Counted from the first letter of the stretch, positions 1-8,795 are shown. The stretch: 64,000 bases of DNA from an uncultured Ruminiclostridium sp. (GCA_949878745.1 CATLBH010000001.1:124001-188000), one strand, 5' to 3'. The notes: generated by a model not told the origin, from the sequence alone. Program-made: numbers and translations.

Positions 1-1423
1 AGCCGTAGCAGTGGTCGAAGAGAAGCTCGAATCTTGAGCCCTCGGCGCCCTTAAGTTCCATCCACAGGTCGTACTGTTCCTCTGTCCATACTACCTTGTA
101 CTTTTCTCTTCTCGCCGTGCCGCAGGAAGGGCAGGTATCGAGGCCGGACTCGTTCTCTTCGTCGGTAAAGATATGTCTTCCCTTGTCGTCGTGGCTGTCG
201 GAGGTGTCGCCGCAGTCGGCGTTGGCGCATTTGGGATAGTAGGTTATGGAATCGTCCAGAGCGTCGGACTTGGCCTTGGCTATGTTTTCTTCGTCGGTTT
301 CTTCAACGCGGTTAAGCTCGATCCAGTCAAGGGCTCCCTTAACGTTGGGGGCGCCTGAGGGGATAAGGTAGCCGAAGGTGTCAACGCCGTGATAATAGGT
401 GTCGGAAAGATCGTCGCGGGGGTAAGGAACGAATTTCATTTCGTTTTCAAGCCCCGCCTTGTCCAGCGCTTCCTTTGCCGCGGGATATGTCCAAGAGGGA
501 TCCATTCCCAAAAACAGGAGATTTCCGTCGACGAAGGCCTGACCGGGGTCTACGTAGCCGTTTGAGGCTCCGTTAGCCTGTTGATCGGCGTTTGCGCCCA
601 ACAAGCCGTTCTTTCTCATATTTTCCAGCCAGCTCATGCAGCGGGTTATGTTTTCGTTTTTAAGGTTGTTTATGATTTGATCGCCCTGAACGTCGATAAC
701 CTTTGTACCGGTGGACAGAACGAAGATCATGCCGCCCACGCCGTTATAGCCGATGTGGTTGGGATCCATATCCACCCATTTTTTCAGCAGATCCTCGAAG
801 GCCTTCCATGTCCATGTATTGTCCTTTACCATCTTCATGGGGTCGGGGATACCCTTTTCCTCGAGAACGCGGTTGTTGTAGTTAAGGGCGAAGTTGGTTT
901 TATACTGATAGGGTATGTAATAGTGCTTTCCGTTATATACAAACTGTTCGGCTATTTCCTTTACTCCGCTCCAGAGGTCGGAATCCAGATCGATATAGCT
1001 GTCCAGCGGCGTGTACATATTATAGCTCATGGCGTGAGGGAAAGAGCGCCACTCATAGCGCACGATGTCGGGGGAATCGCCTGTGGCGATAAGGGTTCCG
1101 AGGGTCTCGAAATATTCGTCGCCGCTTCCCGTAACTCTCTGCTCGATGGTTCCGCCGTATCTGCTTTCAAAAAGAGCTACCATTTCCGCGTTGTTGGTGA
1201 GTAGATCCTCGTACATAAGCCAGGTGATGGTACCGGTTTCCGCGGTATCGTCAACGGGCGCCGCGGTGGCTTCGGTAAAGCTTTGCTCGGGGGCCTTGGT
1301 AGTAGTGGTCGTCTTATTGCCGCCTGTGTTTCCGCCGCTTCCGTTATCGCCGCCGCAGCCCGCAAGGCTGAGTGTAACAGCTGCCGCCAAAAGAACGGCT
1401 AACGGCTTTCTGTTTTTCTTCAT
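1..1423 (-). CDS. Extracellular solute-binding lipoprotein (ABC sugar-type), 3' end missing
   Basis: The reading frame stays open from ATG at 1423 to the left edge (474 codons), so its C-terminus lies outside the window. It starts with a lysine-rich signal peptide and lipobox (LSLAGC), then a Thr-rich linker and the fold typical of family 1 solute-binding proteins. It would bind a substrate outside the membrane and deliver it to an ABC permease, expected further left. It is a close paralogue of the gene at 1535-3139 along its whole length, including shared segments such as DSPDIVRYEWRSFPH and YNMYTPLDSYIDLDS. Both carry an unusual four-cysteine insertion. The 111-bp gap between the paralogues contains an inverted repeat (AGGAATATAC near 1480 / GTATATATTCCT near 1517). 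RBS: AGGAGG-like sequence (gaaggaggaaaatg) before the ATG. Substrate unknown. Confidence 0.9.
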   Translation of the reverse strand, partial: MKKNRKPLAVLLAAAVTLSLAGCGGDNGSGGNTGGNKTTTTTKAPEQSFTEATAAPVDDTAETGTITWLMYEDLLTNNAEMVALFESRYGGTIEQRVTGSGDEYFETLGTLIATGDSPDIVRYEWRSFPHAMSYNMYTPLDSYIDLDSDLWSGVKEIAEQFVYNGKHYYIPYQYKTNFALNYNNRVLEEKGIPDPMKMVKDNTWTWKAFEDLLKKWVDMDPNHIGYNGVGGMIFVLSTGTKVIDVQGDQIINNLKNENITRCMSWLENMRKNGLLGANADQQANGASNGYVDPGQAFVDGNLLFLGMDPSWTYPAAKEALDKAGLENEMKFVPYPRDDLSDTYYHGVDTFGYLIPSGAPNVKGALDWIELNRVEETDEENIAKAKSDALDDSITYYPKCANADCGDTSDSHDDKGRHIFTDEENESGLDTCPSCGTARREKYKVVWTEEQYDLWMELKGAEGSRFELLFDHCYG

Positions 1424-1534
1424 CATTTTCCTCCTTCAGGTTGGATTTATCTTATTTATTTTATATAGCTGCCTTTCGGACAGGAATATACTTTAAACGT
1501 TACGAATATGTTCCGTATATATTCCTAAGGTGTT

Positions 1535-3139
1535 CTAAGGCGCGGGAACTTCCTCGGCCGCAGCGGTCACGGTTCCGCCGCCGCTTATCATCAGGTTCCT
1601 GTAAAAATCTATATAGCTCTCCACGCTGTTGTAGAGGGAGTCCACAAGATTAGTATAGCTTCCGTCCTCAAAAACCGGAGCGTCCAGAAGGCTTCCTGTG
1701 CCTATAAGAAGGTTGGACACGTCGTCGTTGAAGCCGTATACGTTGTCGAAAAGCAGGGTGAATCTTCCGTCGGCGCTTTTCATCTCGGTGTACAGGTCGT
1801 ACTGTTCCTCGCTCCATACCACCTTGTATTTTTCCCTCCTGGCTTCTCCGCAGGAGGGACAGAGGGACATTCCGGATGCGTTTTCCTCGTCGGTAAAAAT
1901 GTGCCTTCCCTTTTCGTCATGGCTTAGGGAGGTATCGTTACAGTCGGGGTTGGCGCATTTGGGGTAGTAACCTTTTACGTCGCTTATCGCTTTGGCTCTG
2001 GCGTTGGCGATATTTTCCCCGTTCGTTTCCTCCACTCTGTTAAGGGTTATCCAATCGAGAGCGCCTTTTATGTTGGGAGCGCCCGCGGGGATCATAAAGC
2101 CCACGGTATTGCTTCCCTGATAGTATTTGTCCGCTTTTTCGTCCTTGGGAAAGGGAACGAATTTCATTTCGTTTTCAAGCCCCGCCTTGTCCATAGACTC
2201 TTTTGCCGCTCCGTAAGCCCAAGTGGGGTTCATTCCCAGAAAGAGAAGATTGCCGTCCAAAAAAGCCTGACGCGGGTCGACGTAGCCGCTTACGGCGCCC
2301 TGGGACTGTTGGTCGGGAGTTGCTCCCAAAAGACCCTGTTTTCTCAAATTTTCCAACCAAAGCATACAGCGGGTGACGTTTTCGCTTTTCAGGTTGTTAA
2401 CGATTTTGCCGTCGGTTATATCTATTGTTTTCGTACCCGTGGTCATTATGAATATCATTCCGCCAACGCCGTTGTATCCGATATGGGCGGGGTTCAAATC
2501 AACCCACTGCTTCAAAATATTCTCAAAAGCCGTCCATGTCCACTCGTCATTTTTAAGCAGATCCATGGGGTCGCGCATACCGTTTTCCTCAAGCACCCGA
2601 TTGTTATAGTTGAGGGCAAAGTTGGTATCCATCGAGTTGGGCGCGTAATAGTGGCGGCCGTTGTAAACGAACTGTTCCGCCGCCTCCTTTACGCCTTTCC
2701 ACAGCTCCGAATCAAGGTCTATGTAGCTGTCCAACGGGGTATACATATTATAGCTCATTCCGTGGGGGAAGGAACGCCATTCGTAGCGAACTATATCGGG
2801 TGAATCGCCTATCGCTATCATCGAACCCAGCTTATCGAAGTAGGCCGAGCCGGAAGAGGTCATTTGCTGTTCTATGGAGCCGCCGAAACGGGTTTCGAAC
2901 AAATTCACCATTTCCGACATTTCGCTTAGGAGATCCTCGTAAACCAGCCATGTTATGGTACCCGTTTCCGCGGTTTCATCCAGCGAAGCCACTGCGGGTT
3001 CGGCGAAGGCGTTTTTCGGCGCTTCGGCTGACGTTGTTTCCGAAAGGACTTTGGTTGTCGGATCGGAGGAGCAGGCGGACAGGGAGAGGAGAAGCAGCGC
3101 GAGGGTCAGTATAGCGGAGGATATTTTCTTGTATTTCAT
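1535..3139 (-). CDS. Extracellular solute-binding lipoprotein (ABC sugar-type)
   Basis: 534 residues. Signal peptide 1-22 with lipobox LSAC, so lipidated Cys23, then a low-complexity linker to about residue 55. The body resembles family 1 extracellular solute-binding proteins (Trp/Tyr-rich, GYNGVGGM, DGNLLFLGMNPTW). An insertion around residues 394-432 holds Cys395, Cys400, Cys427 and Cys430 (CANPDC ... CPSC), which looks like a small zinc ribbon and is not part of the usual fold. It reads before its paralogue at 1-1423, and the two probably form the start of a transporter operon. RBS AAGGAA precedes the ATG. The substrate cannot be read from the sequence. Confidence 0.9.
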   Translation of the reverse strand: MKYKKISSAILTLALLLLSLSACSSDPTTKVLSETTSAEAPKNAFAEPAVASLDETAETGTITWLVYEDLLSEMSEMVNLFETRFGGSIEQQMTSSGSAYFDKLGSMIAIGDSPDIVRYEWRSFPHGMSYNMYTPLDSYIDLDSELWKGVKEAAEQFVYNGRHYYAPNSMDTNFALNYNNRVLEENGMRDPMDLLKNDEWTWTAFENILKQWVDLNPAHIGYNGVGGMIFIMTTGTKTIDITDGKIVNNLKSENVTRCMLWLENLRKQGLLGATPDQQSQGAVSGYVDPRQAFLDGNLLFLGMNPTWAYGAAKESMDKAGLENEMKFVPFPKDEKADKYYQGSNTVGFMIPAGAPNIKGALDWITLNRVEETNGENIANARAKAISDVKGYYPKCANPDCNDTSLSHDEKGRHIFTDEENASGMSLCPSCGEARREKYKVVWSEEQYDLYTEMKSADGRFTLLFDNVYGFNDDVSNLLIGTGSLLDAPVFEDGSYTNLVDSLYNSVESYIDFYRNLMISGGGTVTAAAEEVPAP

Positions 3140-3375
3140 TTTATTTTTCCTTAATTTATTACAGGGAGTATAATTTGATAAAAATTTTATTTTTCACGTT
3201 ATTTTCACCGTGTAATCGTTTTACTATCGGATTGCGGGTTCGCGGGGGCAATGTTAGACAGTGGGGAGAATATATGTTAAAATATTCATAAAGTATAAAG
3301 CCCTGTATAGGCTTGAGGACAGGTGTTTCGGCGTTTTTTCGAAAAAAAGCTCTATACCGATATAACTTAAATATA

Positions 3376-3404
3376 AGTATAACACAAAAACCACAAAAAT
3401 TCAA
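3376..3404 (-). promoter_or_regulatory. SigA-type promoter of the solute-binding operon
   Basis: On the minus strand TTGAAT (3404-3399), a 17-nt spacer and TATACT (3381-3376). Transcription would start near 3368, leaving a leader of about 230 nt before the ATG at 3139. I recognise no known riboswitch in that leader; it is AT-rich with a short GC-rich patch near 3230-3260. Confidence 0.55.
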
Positions 3405-3511
3405 GTGAAAATATAAAAATATTAATAAAATATAACAAAAGTCGGAAGGAGGAATCGGCCTGAAACTGCGGATTTGTTTTGATTTCTCCTGTTGACATAA
3501 GGTTTTATAAG

Positions 3512-3615
3512 AAACTGTTCCAATAGGAATTTGCGCACGTCTTTTCGGCATATTTTGCCTTGTCATCAACAAAATATGCTCGAAAATCCGCACACCATTC
3601 CTATTGGAACAGTTT
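3512..3615. repeat. Family A palindromic element, short copy A3
   Basis: 104 bp bounded by perfect 19-bp terminal inverted repeats, AAACTGTTCCAATAGGAAT at 3512-3530 and its complement at 3597-3615. The inside (CGCACGTCTTTTCGGC ... CTCGAAAATCCGCACACC) matches the two outer parts of the longer copies at 21882 and 34418; their middle ~120 bp is absent. The terminal repeat differs from that of the long copies (AACCTGTCCACATAGGAAT), but both arms changed together. No coding potential. Confidence 0.8.
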
Positions 3616-3720
3616 TTAAAATATATTACAATAAGATTTATGGTGAATTTAGATTATCTCTTTAGAAGTTCTTATATACCTTCATAACCTCTTAGGTTTT
3701 TCCTCTGGGTAGAAATACCT

Positions 3721-3760
3721 CTGCTGTACGACGGCTTTTTCTTTTGCCGTCGTGCGGCAG
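3721..3760. other. Intergenic hairpin downstream of lipoprotein gene
   Basis: CTGC-GTACGACGGC pairs with GCCGTCGT-GCAG around a T-rich loop. It lies 19 bp past the stop of the minus-strand lipoprotein gene. There is no good T-run after it on the minus strand, so it may be a weak terminator or a processing site. The rest of 3616-3778 shows nothing else I can name. Confidence 0.4.
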
Positions 3761-3778
3761 ATTAAGGTGATTGTATTT

Positions 3779-4570
3779 TTATTTAATGATTTCTGTTCCT
3801 GCGTTGTGAATTTCAATCATATAAATGTCACAAGGCGATAGTTTCATATTTTCGGTAGATAAGCTATTTGCAAGTTCAGTGGACTTGGTCTTAAGCATTG
3901 TTTTAATATCGCCTCCCGCAATTTCTTCTTCACTTAGACCATTCAAGTATTTTTGCATTTCTTCTTTGAATATCAGCAACTCCTTATCCCGTTCTGCAAC
4001 CGTTACAAGTTCCGGGGCGTTGATAGAATATGCGACATTCGCCTCAACAAAACAGGAAAAATCATATACTGTTTCCCCGTCTTCGTCCAAATAGTCACAT
4101 GGTCTGCTTTGTTTGGAGAGTGGCATAGAAAATGTAAGTTCTTCTCTCATATGCTCGCAGTATAATTCCTGGGACGAAAAGGTTATCGTGGTTGTGAAAA
4201 AGTCGTAGTTTTCGTCACTGGGAGATATGGTGCTTATCACATCAGCTACTGCGGCAAGGAACTCTGTCAATTCATCGGGGGTGGAAGCAAGTGCCTCATT
4301 AAAATCGGCTATGCTCTGCTCCCCGTAGTTCTCGGTCTTGTATGCAATCAGCTTTTCATATGCAGCAGACGCAGCAGGGGAAACGGTCGGGCTTGAAGCC
4401 CCGGTTGTTGACGTTATAGGTTGGCTAATAGAGGTTTCGCCACTCGGTGCAGTAGCATTGTTTTGTTCGGGCGAAGAATTTTGTCGAGCCAAATGATTTT
4501 GGTTTGCGCACCCCGTTAGCGCACTTATCATTAAGAGGGCGGCAAAGATGATGGGTAAACATTTTTTCAT
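3779..4570 (-). CDS. Lipoprotein of unknown function next to two-component system
   Basis: 263 residues. Signal peptide with lipobox LTGC (Cys21), then a Ser/Thr/Pro/Asn-rich linker to about residue 68 and a mostly helical acidic domain without a motif I recognise. RBS AAAGGAG precedes the ATG. It lies downstream of the histidine kinase but is separated from it by a terminator hairpin, so it probably has its own promoter. Two 11-bp-spaced TTGAAT boxes upstream suggest control by the adjacent response regulator (inference). Codon use is less GC-rich than in most of the window, as in the two genes that follow, which may indicate joint acquisition. Confidence 0.8.
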   Translation of the reverse strand: MKKCLPIIFAALLMISALTGCANQNHLARQNSSPEQNNATAPSGETSISQPITSTTGASSPTVSPAASAAYEKLIAYKTENYGEQSIADFNEALASTPDELTEFLAAVADVISTISPSDENYDFFTTTITFSSQELYCEHMREELTFSMPLSKQSRPCDYLDEDGETVYDFSCFVEANVAYSINAPELVTVAERDKELLIFKEEMQKYLNGLSEEEIAGGDIKTMLKTKSTELANSLSTENMKLSPCDIYMIEIHNAGTEIIK

Positions 4571-4644
4571 AGTAGAATCTCCTTTCTGTGAACAACGGTT
4601 TTTTGTTACCTTTTCCGGGTACAGTTAAAGAATACAGTCCTAAC

Positions 4645-4661
4645 TTGAATCTACTTTGAAT
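4645..4661. promoter_or_regulatory. Candidate response-regulator direct repeat
   Basis: TTGAAT at 4645-4650 and again at 4656-4661, an 11-bp period as commonly bound by OmpR/PhoB-type regulators. It lies about 75-90 bp upstream of the lipoprotein start (minus strand). A similar TTTTGAA(T/G) pair occurs at 6837-6858 upstream of the response regulator gene, with a 14-bp period. Functional role is inferred only. Confidence 0.35.
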
Positions 4662-4688
4662 AGAATATGTTTTTTATGTGGAGATAGA

Positions 4689-4719
4689 AAAAGCGGCAAG
4701 CTAACTGCTCGCCGCTTTT
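4689..4719 (-). terminator. Rho-independent terminator after histidine kinase
   Basis: AAAAGCGGC (4689-4697) and GCCGCTTTT (4711-4719) form a 9-bp stem. Read on the minus strand it ends in a T-rich tail (CTTTTTCTATC), 13 bp past the kinase stop codon. Confidence 0.75.
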
Positions 4720-4731
4720 GAAATATATGTG

Positions 4732-6150
4732 CTAAAACTGTAGGTCAACGATAACACCTTGAATAGTATTAGCAACTTCAATTTTCGCACCATGCAAATC
4801 AAGAATCGTTTTTACAATATACAATCCTAATCCTGTGCCGCCTGTCTGCCTGTTTCTTGACCGGTCTACCCTATAAAATGGTTCAAACAGTTTGGGAATG
4901 GCTTCATCGGGGATATGTGCTCCTGTATTCTCAATCGTAAGGGTGGTTGTTTCAGTTTCTTTCCATAACTTTATCAGCACTTGATTTCCGGCTCCCGAAT
5001 ACGCAGCCGCATTTCCCAAAAGATTATCCAATACTTTTTGAAGTAGCTGCATATCGCCTAAAATATAAATCTCCGGGGATATGGATTGTTCAACCGCCAA
5101 ATCCTTTTGTATGAATAAATCTTCAAACGCTGTAACACGGTCAATTATGAGATTGCTAAGATTAAGATTGCTTTTTTTGCAAGTATAACCCGGAGTGTCT
5201 AATCTGGATATTGTTAAAAGCTCTTGTACCATTTTTCCCAAAGTGTCCGTAATTTCCAAAGACTGTGCAAGATATGTTTCCCTGTCTTTATAGCGTCCCA
5301 CTTGATAGAGCATACCTTGAAGCTGTCCTTTGATAATGGTAATAGGCGTTTTTAATTCATGGGAAGCTGATGCAAAAAATTCTACCCGCTGTTTTTCAAG
5401 CCGCCTTTCCATATCAATATCAGCTTGCAACCGTTGATTGGCTTCCTGCAATTCTGAAAGAGTTGTTTCCAATTTCCGGGAGAGTGTATTTAGGCTGTCA
5501 GATAACACGCCTATTTCATCAGTGCGCCCGGCAGAACAAAATCCGCTAAAATCCATATCTGCCATTTGCTTTGAAAGTTTACTCACTTTCTTGATGGGTG
5601 CAGTCATATACCATGAATAGAAGAAAGCGGAAATGATTGAGCCAAATAATATGACAGTACAAAGCACCGGGAGCGTTCCTTGTATCGCTTCTTCTGTCTG
5701 AGTATGTTTTGAAGTATTCCTTGTCACCAATAACGTATAAATCGAATCGCTATCAGCAAATGAAGCGGTGTAGGGTTTTGTTTTTTCAACTTTATCAAAA
5801 TCTGTAATCTGCCCAACAACAAGTTGGTTAATATCATGTAAGCTCACTTCCTGTCCGTCAGACTGAAAGAAATGCAGCTCAAATTCATTTTCGTATTGTT
5901 CCTCTATCCAGTCAGACACAGCTTCAAGAAACATATAAGCGTATTCCTTTTCGGTTCTCGATAATTCATTGGGCAAAAAGCTAAGTTCCAAATCAATATC
6001 TTCTATGTCATACTGATAGCTTTTGGGGGCTGCCCGTAAAATGAAACTATATGTTGTAAAACAGCACACCGCTATCAATAACAATGTCAGCAAAAAAACT
6101 TTAACAGATAATCGGCTTTTAATCTTCCTTATCAATTCTATATCCCACAC
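4732..6150 (-). CDS. Sensor histidine kinase, VanS/VncS-like
   Basis: 472 residues in the classic membrane kinase layout: a membrane segment near 18-38, an extracytoplasmic sensor region of about 130 residues, a second membrane segment near 175-195, a HAMP linker, a coiled coil, then the dimerisation domain with phospho-acceptor His in FFASASHELKTP. The ATPase domain has the N box (LLGNAAAYS), a G1-like segment (TIENTGAHIP) and the G2 box (GGTGLGLYIV). It would phosphorylate the regulator encoded just upstream. The assigned GTG start lies 32 bp inside the regulator gene, an unusually long overlap. A TTG start a few codons later (RKIKSRL) would shorten it. Signal unknown. Confidence 0.92.
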   Translation of the reverse strand: MWDIELIRKIKSRLSVKVFLLTLLLIAVCCFTTYSFILRAAPKSYQYDIEDIDLELSFLPNELSRTEKEYAYMFLEAVSDWIEEQYENEFELHFFQSDGQEVSLHDINQLVVGQITDFDKVEKTKPYTASFADSDSIYTLLVTRNTSKHTQTEEAIQGTLPVLCTVILFGSIISAFFYSWYMTAPIKKVSKLSKQMADMDFSGFCSAGRTDEIGVLSDSLNTLSRKLETTLSELQEANQRLQADIDMERRLEKQRVEFFASASHELKTPITIIKGQLQGMLYQVGRYKDRETYLAQSLEITDTLGKMVQELLTISRLDTPGYTCKKSNLNLSNLIIDRVTAFEDLFIQKDLAVEQSISPEIYILGDMQLLQKVLDNLLGNAAAYSGAGNQVLIKLWKETETTTLTIENTGAHIPDEAIPKLFEPFYRVDRSRNRQTGGTGLGLYIVKTILDLHGAKIEVANTIQGVIVDLQF

Positions 6151-6790
6151 CTCTGATTGTTTCTATGTAGTCAGCAGCACCAAGTTTTTTCCGTAAGTTC
6201 TTTATGTGTGTGTCAACAATTCGTTCTTCTCCGAAAAACTCATACTTCCATAGTGTCTGTAACAGGTTTTGCCGCGTTAAAATTCTGCCTTTGTGTATCA
6301 GCAGTTCCCGCAGTATTTCAAACTCGCGGGGCGTTAAATCAATGCTTTCTTCCTTTGTATAAACCTTGTACCCCTCTAAATCCAGTGTTAAATCCTTATA
6401 GCTCATGGTCTGCGGAATATCATTCCGCTTTGATGAACGGCGTAGGACGGCGGCGATTTTCCGCAACAGTACAGGCATAGAAAAGGGTTTTGTGATATAA
6501 TCGTCAGCTTGCAAGTCCAAGCCTTTAAGCTGGTTCCCCTCGTCGTCCAATGCCGTAAGCATGATAATAGGCACATCTGATTTTTGCCGGATAACTTCAC
6601 AAACGCCAAAACCGTCAATTTTGGGAAGCATAATATCAAGCAGTATTAAATCAAAGCTCTGTTCGGAATACTTTGCAAGGGCTTCCACACCGTCAGCCGC
6701 CAGTACAACACTATGTCCCGCTTCCTGTATAAAGTCATACAGCAATGCTTGTATAGATAAATCGTCCTCAACAATTAAGATTTTACTCAT
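6119..6790 (-). CDS. OmpR/PhoB-family response regulator, VanR/VncR-like
   Basis: 223 residues. Receiver domain 1-115 with the acidic pair (VEDD), the phospho-acceptor Asp in LILLDIMLP, the switch Thr (MLTAL) and Lys (TKPF). The C-terminal winged helix (about 125-222) has LTPREFEILREL and VDTHIKNLRKKLG. It is the partner of the kinase whose gene overlaps its 3' end. The leader at 6803-6818 contains a small AAAAGC/GCTTTT hairpin, and two TTTTGAA boxes lie at 6837 and 6851, possible autoregulatory sites. Confidence 0.93.
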   Translation of the reverse strand: MSKILIVEDDLSIQALLYDFIQEAGHSVVLAADGVEALAKYSEQSFDLILLDIMLPKIDGFGVCEVIRQKSDVPIIMLTALDDEGNQLKGLDLQADDYITKPFSMPVLLRKIAAVLRRSSKRNDIPQTMSYKDLTLDLEGYKVYTKEESIDLTPREFEILRELLIHKGRILTRQNLLQTLWKYEFFGEERIVDTHIKNLRKKLGAADYIETIRGVGYRIDKED

Positions 6791-6878
6791 AGCGCTCCTA
6801 TGAAAAGCTGCAAGGCTTTTTTGAGATAATCAACCATTTTGAAGTAAAAATTTTGAATTTTTTCGCTCTTAACGCGTT

Positions 6879-6980
6879 TAATACTAATCCCTTTTTAAAC
6901 TGTTGGATTAGTGCTTTGGGTGCAATACCTTTTTAAACTGTGTGTATTTCGTCAGTTTAAATAAAAAGGTATTGGTATAA
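6879..6980. repeat. Family B two-hairpin element, copy B1
   Basis: Begins TAATACTAATCC and ends GGTATTGGTATAA. Hairpin 1: ACTAATCC (6883-6890) with GGATTAGT (6905-6912). Hinge TGCTTTGGGTG. Hairpin 2: CAATACCTTTTTAAACTG pairing with a GGTATTG-ended arm around a TGTGTATTTCGT loop. It ends 11 bp past the stop of the flavin-type oxidase gene. Compared with copy B2 (44644), hairpin 2 has CAATACC/GGTATTG in place of CAATCCC/GGGATTG, a paired change. Confidence 0.75.
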
Positions 6981-6991
6981 GAAACCACTGA

Positions 6992-7447
6992 TTACTTGTA
7001 TTTACAGGTTCTGAACTTGCCCTCAATCCAGAATGTGGCTTCGAGGGTATGGAATTTCAGAAGGCGGAACTTGGGGTCGTCGATTCCTTTGCCGAAAAAG
7101 GCGCGGTCTGAATCATTCCAAAGGCTTTTTTGAATTTCACGGTCTTCCACAAGCTCCACGTTTCCGATTAAGGTCACGCTGTCGCCGCCGGAGAAATAGC
7201 AGACGCCGGCTTTGGGGTTATTTTCAAAGTGAGTGGCTTTTCCGTTGAGCTTGGAGCGTTTGGAAGTAACGAAGTAAATATCCGAAAAGCCGTTATTTTT
7301 GTACTTTTTCATCATACAGGGACGGGGATAGCCGTTTTCGTTGACGGAGGTCAATATTGCGGTGTCTACGCTGTCCAGCAGCGCCGAAGCTTTTGCTTCG
7401 ATTTCCGCGATTCGTTCTTTTTGAATTTCATATGCTGTCTTTTCCAT
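6992..7447 (-). CDS. Pyridoxamine 5'-phosphate oxidase-like FMN-binding protein (general stress type)
   Basis: 151 residues with the split-barrel pattern of the PNPOx-like family: early helix (EAKASALLDSVDTAILTSVNENGYPRPCMM), then strands (DIYFVTSKRSKLNGKATHFENNPKAGVCYFSGGDSVTLIGNVELVED). Members bind FMN, F420 or haem; the exact reaction cannot be told. It stands alone with a family B repeat right behind it. A CPBP protease gene ends 39 bp upstream. Confidence 0.85.
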   Translation of the reverse strand: MEKTAYEIQKERIAEIEAKASALLDSVDTAILTSVNENGYPRPCMMKKYKNNGFSDIYFVTSKRSKLNGKATHFENNPKAGVCYFSGGDSVTLIGNVELVEDREIQKSLWNDSDRAFFGKGIDDPKFRLLKFHTLEATFWIEGKFRTCKYK

Positions 7448-7485
7448 TTGTTTTCTCCGGTAAAGTTATGTAAAAAAGTTTATGT

Positions 7486-8223
7486 TTAATTAAATACCGC
7501 TATAATAAAAGAAACCGTCGAAAATAAATTACAGAAAATATGGGATGCCATACAGATGTACAAATTCTTTTTTCGGTAGCTTACATATGCCATAGGCAAA
7601 AATACGAAAATACGAAAAATATTTTGAAAAGGGAGCCAAAAATGATACAAAGAGAATATAACCGTTATCAACACCGGCGTCCATTTTCCGTATTTTTCGT
7701 TATATGCCGTTAAATAGCCACGAAAGAAAAATTCTTCCGTGATGGGGCCGACAAAAACATTGAAGATAAAGTATACCGCGCAGGTAATTGTTAAAATGTT
7801 TTTGGGATAGCTTTTTATATATTCAATGTTATTCCAGTCAAACCCGGAGGGCAAAAACGACAGCAGCTTTTCCCGCAATGTAAACGTCAGCATACCCTCA
7901 AGCGGCTGTATTGTAAGTGAAAATATTCCCGCAAAGCCGAACAGCACCAAAGCATAAAAGAGGGTTTTTATTATTGGCGGTTTCTCCTGACCCGCAAGCG
8001 CGGAGGCGAGGGAATATTTACCGTAGTCTTTTTTGCTTCTTCGCAATATCATAAACCATTCGGCGGGCAAAAGAAACAATAATCCCAGTATGCAAAAAAT
8101 CAAAAGGGTGGGCAGCTGCGGCACCGCGGTTCCCATAATTACATACAAAGCCGTAAACAGTCCCGTTGTGCCGAAAACCATCGCCATTGTTTTCGGCAAA
8201 CCGATATAGGTTGGATTTTTCAC
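7486..8223 (-). CDS. CPBP-family intramembrane metalloprotease
   Basis: 245 residues, multi-pass membrane protein. The CPBP (Rce1/Abi) motifs are visible: EEFFFRGYL for the Glu-Glu-Arg motif and later His residues in LYHF and SHIFCN, the predicted metal/catalytic site. Family members cleave or process peptides in the membrane, and some give self-immunity to bacteriocins. The GTG start overlaps the upstream TetR stop by 4 nt (GTGA), so the two genes are translationally coupled and very likely co-regulated. Confidence 0.88.
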   Translation of the reverse strand: MKNPTYIGLPKTMAMVFGTTGLFTALYVIMGTAVPQLPTLLIFCILGLLFLLPAEWFMILRRSKKDYGKYSLASALAGQEKPPIIKTLFYALVLFGFAGIFSLTIQPLEGMLTFTLREKLLSFLPSGFDWNNIEYIKSYPKNILTITCAVYFIFNVFVGPITEEFFFRGYLTAYNEKYGKWTPVLITVIFSLYHFWLPFQNIFRIFVFLPMAYVSYRKKNLYICMASHIFCNLFSTVSFIIAVFN

Positions 8224-8795
8224 AACAACTTTCCCTCCTTAATCAAAGCCATTGCCCCAAAATAGGCGTTAGACAAGGTTTTGACGCAATAGGCTTCATC
8301 GTAGGCCATTGAGTTTTCGGCAAGGAGACTCGCTATCCCGTGGGTTACCAAATAAATTTGAGCGAATATACCGTATGCCTGTTTCGCGTCCGCTTTAGTC
8401 TGTATTTTAAGAACGGAAAATACGGAATCCAGATTTTCCTCGGTAAGCCGGTCGGAAAGCCGACCGCTTGTATAATAATTTGAGTGGAACAGAAAACGAA
8501 AAAGATTTTTTTCTTCTACGGCAAAGCGAATATATCTCATACCCATTTCAAGCATGGGGCGTTCGTATTTTCCGCTTAAATCCGTCAGATAGGCAATATG
8601 ATATTCGCTTCCCTTTTTATGCGCCGCAATTCGGACGTCTTCAATTTTTTTAAAATAGTATAAGACGGGCTGAGTTGAACAGCCGAGCTTTTGTGAAACC
8701 GTTCGAGCGTTTATATTTTCCGCTCCCGCTTCTTTGGCGATTTCAAAGGCCGCGTTCACTATCATTTCCTTTGTGACTTTCGCTTTTGCGGGCAT
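8220..8795 (-). CDS. TetR/AcrR-family transcriptional regulator
   Basis: 191 residues. N-terminal helix-turn-helix (MIVNAAFEIAKEAGAENINARTVSQKLGCSTQPVLYYFKK, about residues 10-50), followed by a helical ligand domain. RBS GGAGG precedes the ATG. Its stop overlaps the CPBP protease start, so it probably represses its own operon. A perfect 18-bp palindrome lies 30 bp upstream. Effector unknown. Confidence 0.9.
   Translation of the reverse strand: MPAKAKVTKEMIVNAAFEIAKEAGAENINARTVSQKLGCSTQPVLYYFKKIEDVRIAAHKKGSEYHIAYLTDLSGKYERPMLEMGMRYIRFAVEEKNLFRFLFHSNYYTSGRLSDRLTEENLDSVFSVLKIQTKADAKQAYGIFAQIYLVTHGIASLLAENSMAYDEAYCVKTLSNAYFGAMALIKEGKLL

Noticed and set aside
3140..3375. Possible riboswitch in the ~230-nt leader of the solute-binding operon
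   Set aside because: I could not match any known riboswitch core; only AT-rich sequence and one weak GC patch are visible.
3159..3593. Open frame of 144 codons on the minus strand
   Set aside because: It runs through the family A repeat and the AT-rich leader of the solute-binding operon, has no RBS and a composition unlike coding DNA here.
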